Shown here one piece after another: positions 26,498-34,400 of a DNA stretch of 64,000 nucleotides. A program made the translations under genes and the position numbers. The notes beneath the pieces are model-generated. The model saw only the letters and a program-made list of their open reading frames with translations, searched no databases and had not been told where the DNA came from. Source of the DNA: JAUWTJ01 sp965603015 (GTDB lineage Bacteria > Pseudomonadota > Alphaproteobacteria > M2410); assembly GCA_965603015.1 (NCBI GenBank), contig CBFDBJ010000007.1, positions 1-64,000 on the forward strand, in the 5' to 3' direction. Each line of letters opens with the position of its first letter. Position 1 is the stretch's first letter.

Positions 26498-28404
26498 TGG
26501 CTCACCAGTCAGACCTCATTGCAGATGACATTCTGGGCTATTTGAAAGCTCAGGAGAACAAGAGCTTTCTGCGCTTTATTACCTGCGGCAGCGTCGACGA
26601 TGGCAAGAGCACGCTGATCGGCCGCCTGCTCTATGATTCCAAAATGATCTTTGAAGATCAGATGGCGGCCATTGAAACCGACAGCAAAACCGTTGGCACA
26701 ACAGGCGACGAGATCGACCTGGCGCTGCTGGTTGACGGCCTGGCGGCAGAACGCGAACAGGGCATCACCATTGACGTGGCCTATCGCTTTTTTTCGACCG
26801 ACAAGCGCAAGTTCATCGTCGCAGACACGCCGGGCCACGAGCAATATACCCGCAACATGGCGACCGGCGCTTCAACGGCCGACCTCGCTGTCATCCTCAT
26901 CGATGCGCGCAAGGGCATCCTGACCCAGACGCGGCGTCACTCGTTCATCTGCTCTCTTATTGGCATTCGCAATATCGTGCTGGCGGTCAACAAAATGGAT
27001 CTGGTGGATTACGACCAGCAGACCTACGAGACGATCGACAAGGATTATCGCGCGTTTGCCAAAGATCTCGGCCTTGACAATATCGTCAGCATACCGATTT
27101 CTGCCCTGACCGGCGCGAATGCCCTGAACCGCAGCGACAAGATGGCCTGGTACAAAGGCCCAACCTTGATGGAAGAACTGGACAGCGTCGAGGTCCAGCG
27201 GGATATCGAAGCGCTTCCTTTCCGGCTCCCTGTGCAATGGGTCAACCGACCCAATCTTGATTTTCGCGGTTTTAGCGGCACTGTCGCCGGCGGCAAAATC
27301 AAGCCGGGCGACGAGGTCTTTGCGCTGCCCTCCGGCAAGAAGAGCAAGATCGAGCGGATTGTTACCTATGGCGGCGACCTTGATGAAGCGGTTGCCGGTC
27401 AAGCCATTACCCTGACGCTCGAAGATGAAATTGATATCTCGCGCGGCGATGTCCTGTGCGCAGCGGATCACCCGGCGGAGATTTCCGATCAGTTCGGCGC
27501 ACATCTCATCTGGATGCACGACGAGCCGCTCCTGCCCGGCCGCCCCTACCTCATCAAGACCGGCAACCTGACGATCAATGCGGCGGTCAGCGAGCTTAAG
27601 CACAAAATCAACGTCAATACGATGGAGACGCAAGCTGCCAAAACGCTCGAACTCAATGAAGTTGGCGTTTGCAATCTCAGCCTGGCAAAACCCATCGCGT
27701 TCGACCCCTACAAGCAGAACCGCTCGACCGGCAGCTTCGTGCTGATTGACCGTCAGACCAACACAACGGTCGGGGCAGGAACACTTGACTTCCCGCTGCG
27801 CCGGGCGTCCAACATCGTGTGGCAAGATCTTGATGTCGACAAGAAGGCCCGCGCCAGCCTGAAACATCAGGCGCCGTGCATCCTCTGGTTCACCGGCTTC
27901 AGCGGTTCCGGCAAATCGACCATCGCCAATCTGGTTGAAAAGAAACTTCTCGTCAACGGACGCCACACCTATATTCTTGATGGTGACAATGTTCGCCATG
28001 GCCTGAACAAGGACCTCGGATTTACCGATGCTGACCGGGTGGAAAACATTCGCCGCGTCGGCGAGACGTCGAAACTTCTGGTCGATGCCGGGCTTATTGT
28101 TCTGGTTTCCTTTATCTCGCCCTTCATTGACGAGCGACGCATGGCGCGACGGCTTGTTGGCGACGGCGAATTCGTTGAGGTCTTTGTTGATACGCCGATC
28201 GAGGTCTGCGAAGCGCGCGACACCAAAGGGCTCTACAAGAAAGCGCGCGCCGGAGAGATCAAGAATTTCACCGGCTTTGATTCAGCCTATGAGATCCCGG
28301 AAAACCCGGAAATTGTTCTGAAGACCGACGAACATTCGGCAGAGGACTGCGCCGATCAGATCATCGCCTGGCTCGACGCGAGCGGATACTTGTCGGCGGA
28401 TTAG
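26497..28404 (+). CDS. cysNC: Bifunctional sulfate adenylyltransferase subunit 1/adenylylsulfate kinase
   Basis: 635 residues in two parts. The N-terminal GTPase has a P-loop in GSVDDGKST (31-39), ADTPGHEQYTRNM and NKMDLVDY, followed by EF-Tu-like beta-barrels. The C-terminal APS kinase begins near residue 455 with the P-loop GFSGSGKST (about 467-475) and DGDNVRHGLNKDLGF. The GTPase drives APS formation by CysD and the kinase phosphorylates APS to PAPS. The fusion is common in alpha- and gammaproteobacteria. The stop overlaps the convergent TRAP permease stop by three bases. The PAPS made could also serve the sulfotransferase at 4.5 kb. Confidence 0.96.
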   Translation: MAHQSDLIADDILGYLKAQENKSFLRFITCGSVDDGKSTLIGRLLYDSKMIFEDQMAAIETDSKTVGTTGDEIDLALLVDGLAAEREQGITIDVAYRFFSTDKRKFIVADTPGHEQYTRNMATGASTADLAVILIDARKGILTQTRRHSFICSLIGIRNIVLAVNKMDLVDYDQQTYETIDKDYRAFAKDLGLDNIVSIPISALTGANALNRSDKMAWYKGPTLMEELDSVEVQRDIEALPFRLPVQWVNRPNLDFRGFSGTVAGGKIKPGDEVFALPSGKKSKIERIVTYGGDLDEAVAGQAITLTLEDEIDISRGDVLCAADHPAEISDQFGAHLIWMHDEPLLPGRPYLIKTGNLTINAAVSELKHKINVNTMETQAAKTLELNEVGVCNLSLAKPIAFDPYKQNRSTGSFVLIDRQTNTTVGAGTLDFPLRRASNIVWQDLDVDKKARASLKHQAPCILWFTGFSGSGKSTIANLVEKKLLVNGRHTYILDGDNVRHGLNKDLGFTDADRVENIRRVGETSKLLVDAGLIVLVSFISPFIDERRMARRLVGDGEFVEVFVDTPIEVCEARDTKGLYKKARAGEIKNFTGFDSAYEIPENPEIVLKTDEHSAEDCADQIIAWLDASGYLSAD

Positions 28405-30488
28405 GTTGCCTTTGCCAGCTCAAGGCGTCCAGACAGCTGATTGGCGGCGATAAGAACAACCGTCAGTCCGGTGTGGACAACGACGCCAAGCGGGCAGAGT
28501 AGCCCGATCCCCAAAGCCATAAATACGGCACGAAACAGCCATCCGATTGGTCCTTTGGCGTAACCTTCCAGCGCAGTCGTCAGGGCCCAGAGGCCGAAGA
28601 GTGCAAACAGCGTGACCTCAAACATCGCCACTAGATCACCCGACATCAGCGGCGTGTAGGCCATGAGGACCGGGATCACATAGAGCCCCTTGGCAATACG
28701 CCAGGCGGCAAATCCGGTTCTCATCGGATCTGCCTTTGCAACGGCGGCGGCGGAAAAGGCGGCGAGGCAGACCGGCGGCGTTACGTTTGAGTCCTGGCTG
28801 AGCCAGAAGATGATCATATGGGCACTGAGCAGGGCGGCGGTAAGCGCCGCAGGGGAAAAGACCTGATCATTGATCAGCATGAGGAGTTCCGGCGGCAGGG
28901 CCTGAACAAGGGCGAGCGCATCGGGTTTTGACATCGCGCCGTCCAGAAGACCCGCACTTTCCGGCGCGCCCATGAGGAAAAACATTTTTACTTCTTGCGC
29001 AACAGTGCCACTGACAAGCATCTCAATCAGCTGTGCTTCGAGGATCATGTGATAGAGCGCCGGGGCGGAAAGCGTGCCGAGTACGATATAGGCGGCTGTC
29101 ACCGGAAGCCCCATGCCGAGGACAAGAGACGCAATGGCAATGAGGGCGATGGCAATCATCAGGTTGCCACCTGCCCAGCCGCTGATCATGAGAGAGAAGG
29201 TGGGGCCAAGGCCGGTCGTGGCGATGACATTGACGATGAGACCGACCGCACACAGAAGAACTGCCGTCATCACCATATTGCGCGCGCCGAGCTCGAGCGC
29301 CTCGAAGATCTCACCCGGGCCCATGCGATGAGTTTTGGTGAGCCAACTGGTGGCAATGGCGGCCAGAATGCCGACGCTGGCCGCATAGGTCGGCGTAAAG
29401 CCCGCAATGAGGGTTCCGATAAGAGCGACAATGGGGATGAAAAAGACCAGCCCGCCCTCGCGCATGACGTCTGTGAGGTTTGGCCCGGGAGCTAACCCCG
29501 GATCGGCCGCCTCGCCCACAGGTGCTTCGGCATGGGCCTGCGCCAGAACCCGGCGCGCCTCGCTGCGAACAAAGAACGTTACGGAGGCGAAATAAAGCAG
29601 GGCTGGCAAGATGGCCATGAGGGCGATGGTGCCATAGGGAATGCCGGTCGTTGCCGCCATGACAAAGGCGCCGGCCCCCATGATGGGTGGCATCAGCTGC
29701 CCGCCTGTCGAGGCCGCGGCTTCCACACCGGCTGCAAACTCGGGGCGGAAGCCCGATCGTTTCATGAGCGGAATGGTTATCACGCCCGTCGAGACGGTGT
29801 TGGCGACGGCTGATCCGGAGATCGTGCCGGTGAGCGCAGAGGCAAAGACCGCAACAATTCCCGGCCCGCCGACGAAGCGCCCTGCCAGGGCACGCGCCAG
29901 ATCGACAATGAAGTCGCCTGCGCCTGATTTCAGGAGGAAAGCGCCAAACAGGATGAACATGAAAACATAGGTCGCGCTGATCGAGGCGATGGTTCCAAAC
30001 AGCGCGTCATCGCCGTAGATCGAGCGGAATATGAGGGTCTCCCAGGACAGGCCCTCGAACCGGAAAACGCCGGAAAGCCATCCGCCCCAGAACCCGACAT
30101 AGGTGAGCGCAAGAATGATCAGTATGGGAATGACCTTGCCGGTGAGGCGGCGGGTGAGTTCGATGGCAGCCGCGATGAGCGTGACAGAAACCACCCAGTC
30201 GAGGGCTGTCAATCTCACGCCGCGCTGATAGATCGCATCCTCACCGAAGAGCGCGGCAAGCGTTGCGGCGACAACAATAAGGCCAAGCGTGATATCCAGC
30301 TTTCGCCATCCGGAGCCTTCCTTCAGTGGAACTGTCAAAAAGGCAAGCAATGCGAAGAGGCCGAAGTGAAGACCGTTTTGCCACAGCGTCGGCAGCGTGC
30401 CGATGGTATTGGCATAGATGTGAAACAGCGCTGTCAGGACCGCGAGCCAGGACAGAAGCGGTTTTTGTTTGAGTTGTGTGGAGATCAT
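28401..30488 (-). CDS. TRAP transporter permease, fused 4TM/12TM (DctQM-type)
   Basis: 695 residues, almost entirely membrane segments. The large subunit shows AAASTGGQLMPPIMGAGAF and GMGLPVTAAYIVLG, both typical of TAXI-associated fused TRAP permeases. The first 130 residues correspond to the small DctQ-like subunit. It moves an organic acid or related solute into the cell with a sodium or proton gradient. ATG 30486-30488 was chosen because GGGGA lies five bases before it; GTG 30489 is an alternative. The TAXI binding protein lies upstream on the same strand, separated by a 120-base palindrome. It overlaps cysNC convergently at the stop codons. Confidence 0.9.
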   Translation of the reverse strand: MISTQLKQKPLLSWLAVLTALFHIYANTIGTLPTLWQNGLHFGLFALLAFLTVPLKEGSGWRKLDITLGLIVVAATLAALFGEDAIYQRGVRLTALDWVVSVTLIAAAIELTRRLTGKVIPILIILALTYVGFWGGWLSGVFRFEGLSWETLIFRSIYGDDALFGTIASISATYVFMFILFGAFLLKSGAGDFIVDLARALAGRFVGGPGIVAVFASALTGTISGSAVANTVSTGVITIPLMKRSGFRPEFAAGVEAAASTGGQLMPPIMGAGAFVMAATTGIPYGTIALMAILPALLYFASVTFFVRSEARRVLAQAHAEAPVGEAADPGLAPGPNLTDVMREGGLVFFIPIVALIGTLIAGFTPTYAASVGILAAIATSWLTKTHRMGPGEIFEALELGARNMVMTAVLLCAVGLIVNVIATTGLGPTFSLMISGWAGGNLMIAIALIAIASLVLGMGLPVTAAYIVLGTLSAPALYHMILEAQLIEMLVSGTVAQEVKMFFLMGAPESAGLLDGAMSKPDALALVQALPPELLMLINDQVFSPAALTAALLSAHMIIFWLSQDSNVTPPVCLAAFSAAAVAKADPMRTGFAAWRIAKGLYVIPVLMAYTPLMSGDLVAMFEVTLFALFGLWALTTALEGYAKGPIGWLFRAVFMALGIGLLCPLGVVVHTGLTVVLIAANQLSGRLELAKAT

Positions 30489-30501
30489 CACATTCCCCGA
30501 A

Positions 30502-30621
30502 CGTCACCCCGGATGCAGCGCGGCACGAAGTGCTGCACTGCTGGTCCGGGGCCTAAATCCGACATTTGGGTCCCGGACCAGCGGAACAACATTGGCATGT
30601 TGCACCGCATCCGGGATGACG
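30502..30621. repeat. Long palindromic repeat between TAXI and TRAP permease genes
   Basis: Outer arms CGTCACCCCGGATGC and GCATCCGGGATGACG are complementary apart from one base. An inner pair, GCTGGTCCGGG and CCCGGACCAGC, is perfect. The element could form a very stable stem in the mRNA and lower expression of the permease relative to the binding protein. Its sequence differs from the family 1 and 2 repeats in the window. Confidence 0.8.
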
Positions 30622-30638
30622 AAGCAGGAGAAAGCACC

Positions 30639-31634
30639 CTACTCAACCCCCTCTTCCAACAATCCGACTTCCCTGTAATAGCGCTCCGCGCCGGCATGAA
30701 GCGGCACCGGCAAGCCTGTTATCGCACTCTCCAGGCTCATGGCCTTTGTTGCCGTGTGGATGGCCTGGAGAAAACCGAGGTTTTCATAGATGGTTTTGGT
30801 GAAGAGATAGACGGTTTCCTCATCGACATCGGCATGGACGGCGAGGAAATTCGGGTGCGCGATGGTTACGACATCCTCCGCCTGGCCAGGATAAGTGCCA
30901 GCGGGGACCGTGTAGGGCGACCAGAGGCCGAGACCGCCGTCGGCCTTGATAGCCTGTTCGGCTGTGAAGGACAAAAGCCGGACCTTGCCCTTGTCCGCAG
31001 CAAAGAGTTTGGTGATCGCCCCGGTCGGCGCGCCAGCCGGAGCTGAGACAGCCTTGACCTTGCCATCCTGCATGGCCGAGGCGCTCGGGCCATAGCCGCC
31101 GTAGAAGAGGCGGAAGTCCTCATCAATATTGATACCGAGCCCGGCCATGACATGGCGATTGGAGTGGATGGCGCCGGAATTGCGCTTGCCGAAGCCGACC
31201 TGCTTGCCTTTCAGGAGGGCAATGTCAGAAATCGTGCCGGTACGCACATCTTCGGCGCGCATCACCCATTGCTCGACATTGGTCCACAACAGGCTCACCG
31301 AGCGCAGGTGGGTCTGCGGGCCTTCGGAAGCCAGCGGGCCAGTGCCGGTCGCGCCGTAATGGCCGAAGATCCCCTGCACGATAGCAAACTGCGCCTCGCC
31401 TTCCCGGATGAGCCGGATGTTCTCGGCCGACCCGGCGGAATTAATGGCCGAGATATTGATGCCATGGGTTGGCTGGAGCTTCACCTTCGAGAGCGTAGCC
31501 AGCGCGACGCCGACGGGATAGTAGGTGCCGCCCGTGGTGCCTGTGGTCAGGAGATAGGACTTGTTTTCGTCGGCGGCCGCCGGGAAAGCCAATCCGGCAA
31601 TCAGAACCAAACTGGAAAGAATTTTCAAAAACAT
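30639..31634 (-). CDS. TAXI family TRAP transporter solute-binding protein
   Basis: 331 residues with a signal peptide (KILSSLVLIAGLAFPAAA, cleaved before DENKS). The TAXI signature TGTTGGTYYPVGVALATL is at the mature N-terminus, and AINSAGSAENIRLI, AQFAIVQG and GYGPSASAMQDGKV follow. It binds a small ligand in the periplasm for the fused TRAP permease encoded next. TAXI ligands are poorly known; glutamate and other organic acids have been reported for relatives. The ATG at 31632-31634 shares one base with the stop of the POT gene (TGATG), which implies translational coupling with that peptide transporter. Confidence 0.9.
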   Translation of the reverse strand: MFLKILSSLVLIAGLAFPAAADENKSYLLTTGTTGGTYYPVGVALATLSKVKLQPTHGINISAINSAGSAENIRLIREGEAQFAIVQGIFGHYGATGTGPLASEGPQTHLRSVSLLWTNVEQWVMRAEDVRTGTISDIALLKGKQVGFGKRNSGAIHSNRHVMAGLGINIDEDFRLFYGGYGPSASAMQDGKVKAVSAPAGAPTGAITKLFAADKGKVRLLSFTAEQAIKADGGLGLWSPYTVPAGTYPGQAEDVVTIAHPNFLAVHADVDEETVYLFTKTIYENLGFLQAIHTATKAMSLESAITGLPVPLHAGAERYYREVGLLEEGVE

Positions 31635-33193
31635 CAGTGTACCCCGTGCATGCCGCGTCGCAACACAAAAGAGAGGAGGAAAAGAATCAGAGCTGCGCCG
31701 ATGGCGTACCAGCCGACTTGGGAATATACGTCAATATAGGTTAGCTTAGCGGCAGCCATATCAGTGATTTCACCGCCACTGGTTTCTGCCCCCGTACTGG
31801 CCGCAATCAAACCGCCAATAAAGCTCGCCCCGGCTGATGCCAGGAACCAGACACCCATCATCATCCCGACGATTCTCATTGGCGAGAGCTTTGTAACCAT
31901 CGACAGACCGACGGGCGAAAGGCATAACTCTCCGGTCGTGTGAAGGAGATAGAACAGAACGATCCACCACATGCTGATACTGCCGTCCCCGGACGCTTTG
32001 ATCCCGGCGACCAGCACGAGAAACCCCAGACCGACCTGCAGGATTCCCAATGAAAACTTGACCGGCGTGTTGGGCTCGAACCCCGATTTCGACAACTTCA
32101 CCCACAACCAGGCAAACACCGGCGCAAGCGCTATAATGAAGCCGGCATTCAGAGACTGAAACATACTGGCGGGTGCTTCCCAGCCGAAAACTCCACGATC
32201 AACGATCCGGTCGGTCAGCAGATTGATCGACGAACCAGCCTGCTCAAACAGGGCCCAGAAGAGCACCGAAAACATGATCAGAATACTTGCCACGAGAAGT
32301 CGGCTACGCTCCACGGCGTTGCATTTGCGCACGCCATAGACCAGCAATACGACCAGTGTCAGTATGGCCGAAGCCATGAGGAGATTTCCAACGATGACCT
32401 TGTGCTGAAGCAACCACCAGGCGGCAGCCACCATCAACAACCCAAATAGATAAATCCCTACTTCTTTTGATATTCCCGGCAGGAGCCGTTCTTTCAACTT
32501 TTCAGGATCAGGCGCTTCACCATGGCCTTCCAACAGGTCGCGCCATCTGACAAAAACCAGAAGGCCGGCCACCATGCCAATTCCGGCCAATCCAAATCCG
32601 TATCGCCATCCATAGGTTTCGCCGACAAAACCGCACAGATTGGCAGAAATGAAGGCCCCGAGATTGATACCCATATAGAAAATTGTGAAGCCACCGTCCC
32701 GGCGCGGATCATTTTGCGCGTACAGACGTCCAACCATGGTTGAAATATTGGCTTTGAGGAAGCCGACACCGGCGACAATGAACGCCATGGAGAGGAAAAG
32801 AATCTGAAAGTGCGTTTCACTTCGCGTAATCACGCCCCCCGCCATGGCAGCGGGTTCCCCTTCGAACGCCATTCCGATATGGCCGATCACCAGAAGTATT
32901 GCCCCGTAGGTCACCGCCTTTCTCGCACCGAGATAACGGTCAGCAATGACACCTCCGATAATCGGCACAAGATACACCAGTGACCCATAGGATGCGTAGA
33001 TCAGGCTGGCTTCGGAGTCGCTGAGCAGAAAGTGCTTGGTGAGGTAGAAGACCAGCAGGGCCCTCATGCCGTAGTAGGAAAACCGCTCCCACATTTCGGC
33101 AAAGAAGAGCATGTAGAGGCCCTTCGGGTGGCCCAGAATGTAGCCGGATTTGTAATGCTCCGGCATTTCATGGTCGGAAATGACGTCTGTCAC
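31634..33193 (-). CDS. POT family proton-dependent oligopeptide transporter
   Basis: 519 residues with about 14 membrane segments. The ExxERFxYYG proton-coupling motif is present as EMWERFSYYGMRALL near residue 31, and GGVIADRYLGARKAV is the MFS/PTR2 loop. The C-terminal half has TTGELCLSPVGLSMVTKLSP, the PTR2 signature region. It imports di- and tripeptides with protons. It is the first gene of a run with the TAXI protein and fused TRAP permease and overlaps the TAXI start by one base. Confidence 0.92.
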   Translation of the reverse strand: MTDVISDHEMPEHYKSGYILGHPKGLYMLFFAEMWERFSYYGMRALLVFYLTKHFLLSDSEASLIYASYGSLVYLVPIIGGVIADRYLGARKAVTYGAILLVIGHIGMAFEGEPAAMAGGVITRSETHFQILFLSMAFIVAGVGFLKANISTMVGRLYAQNDPRRDGGFTIFYMGINLGAFISANLCGFVGETYGWRYGFGLAGIGMVAGLLVFVRWRDLLEGHGEAPDPEKLKERLLPGISKEVGIYLFGLLMVAAAWWLLQHKVIVGNLLMASAILTLVVLLVYGVRKCNAVERSRLLVASILIMFSVLFWALFEQAGSSINLLTDRIVDRGVFGWEAPASMFQSLNAGFIIALAPVFAWLWVKLSKSGFEPNTPVKFSLGILQVGLGFLVLVAGIKASGDGSISMWWIVLFYLLHTTGELCLSPVGLSMVTKLSPMRIVGMMMGVWFLASAGASFIGGLIAASTGAETSGGEITDMAAAKLTYIDVYSQVGWYAIGAALILFLLSFVLRRGMHGVH

Positions 33194-33277
33194 AGTACTG
33201 GATCTCCCCTGCGAGTGGCTGACAGGAACTCGGCTAAACCGCGCCGCGCGCTCCCCTTTCGCACCCGAATGACACGA

Positions 33278-33297
33278 AAGCCCCGGATTCGGGGCTT
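33278..33297. other. Perfect 8-bp hairpin upstream of the POT gene
   Basis: AAGCCCCG, a GATT loop and CGGGGCTT form a fully paired stem. Neither strand has a long T-run after it, so it is a poor terminator. It lies about 85 bases before the POT start and might lie in its mRNA leader or be a small repeat remnant. Confidence 0.45.
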
Positions 33298-33382
33298 GAT
33301 TTGGCGCCAGCTTACCCCATTTGGCGCGGAAATCTCAACAAATGGCGTAGTCGGCATCCTGATACTCGCCCAATTAGACACT

Positions 33383-33586
33383 ATGAGAAATATTCAACTT
33401 CATTTGGTGATTTTTGCGGTTAACCATGCTATTATGGATTTGGGCTTGGTGGATATGTACACTGCAACCGATCTGGTTGGTCTGGATACTTCCATCAAAC
33501 GTGTGGTGCGTTGGTTGAAACGCAGTGCGGCGGGTCAAAGAGATCCCGGCGCGAGTGTTTCTCGGTCCGTTGGTATTGGATGGTAG
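33383..33586 (+). CDS. Doubtful small protein, 67 aa
   Basis: The frame starts with ATG 33383 and ends with TAG at 33584-33586, just before the PEP-CTERM gene start. The N-terminal part (QLHLVIFAVNHAIMDLGLVD) is hydrophobic and could be one membrane segment; the tail is basic. No clear ribosome binding site precedes it and no family is recognised. It may be only an open stretch in the leader of the next gene. Confidence 0.2.
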   Translation: MRNIQLHLVIFAVNHAIMDLGLVDMYTATDLVGLDTSIKRVVRWLKRSAAGQRDPGASVSRSVGIGW

Positions 33587-33590
33587 ATTG

Positions 33591-34369
33591 GTGTCAGCCG
33601 TGTTGCGTCCGACGTTACTCATATTGGCTCTGGTGCCCTGTTTTTCGATTTCCACTGCGTCGATAGCGCTGGAAATGCGCGGGGATAGTCGCCTCGCCGG
33701 CGGCTTCGGACTCGGGTTTGATGCCAGCTATAACAGCAAGACGCTCGGATATTCACCTGACCTGGCGTCGCCAAATTGACCGGTGCGACTTTCAAAACAC
33801 CAATGGCGATCGCCGTACCAAAAACGTCCTCCGTCAAAAAATCCGCACCCTATTCGACCTCTTATGGACTTTCTTCATATAGCTTGCCTGGTAGCTTGAC
33901 GGGACGGAGACCGACCTCCAGCAGCTTCGGATATGGCTTGAGTTACAATTTTCCTGCCTTCACAATGCAATCCTATTCCACAACACCGACAATAGCGGTT
34001 CAGCCCAAAGCGATCCCAAAAACAACCACGTCGTCGAGTTCGATAACATCGTCTTCCAGCAAGGGGACTCATGCGATCAAGATAAAGGTTGAGCCGCCTC
34101 AACTTGACTTCGATCTTGATGCCAAGGAGACTCTGTTGGGATCGGGAGCGACGCCGGCAAGTCTCGCTCTTACTTTCGCCGGCGCAGGCACTGGCGAAGT
34201 CTCGCCAACAGTGGCGACCCGAGGCGCTGAAACGCTTTTGGCTGGCTGTACCGACGGCTGCGAGGGAAAGGGTGAGGATGTTTCAGAGCCGGGCACGTTG
34301 CTGTTTCTTGGCTTTGGCCTGGCAGGCCTTGTCGCGGTGAGGCGTCGGAACCACTTGCGGCAGGTCTAG
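33591..34369 (+). pseudogene. PEP-CTERM sorting-domain protein, split by a frame change
   Basis: Two frames together look like one exported protein. Frame A starts at GTG 33591 with a signal peptide (LRPTLLILALVPCFSISTAS) and continues to a TGA at 33777-33779. Frame B opens after a stop at 33758-33760 and runs to TAG 34369. It is rich in Ser, Thr, Tyr and Gly and ends in a PEP-CTERM tail: SEPGTLLFLGFGLAGLVAVR followed by RRNH, with SEP in place of the usual PEP. The tail should be recognised by an exosortase and cleaved at the membrane. Frame B alone lacks a signal peptide, so a one-base change between 33761 and 33779 seems to have split the gene; a sequencing error, pseudogene or recoding are all possible. 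It is convergent with a PrsT-like gene. Confidence 0.6.
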
Positions 34370-34400
34370 TTGCTGCCGGATCGCTGTTATTGTTCTTCCA

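Larger units (their letters stand above)
33194..33590. other. Intergenic region, about 400 bases
   Basis: This stretch separates the minus-strand POT gene from the plus-strand PEP-CTERM gene. It contains a perfect hairpin at 33278-33297 and one doubtful small frame at 33383-33586. From about 33300 to 33480 it is AT-richer than the surrounding genes, as expected for promoters. Nothing else is recognisable. Confidence 0.5.

Noticed and set aside
26872..27999. A 375-codon minus-strand frame inside cysNC
   Set aside because: It is a shadow of the well-supported CysNC; the product has low-complexity, arginine-rich composition and no motif.
33374..33655. A minus-strand frame of 93 codons upstream of the PEP-CTERM gene
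   Set aside because: It has no ribosome binding site, a low-complexity product, and overlaps the signal-peptide coding segment.
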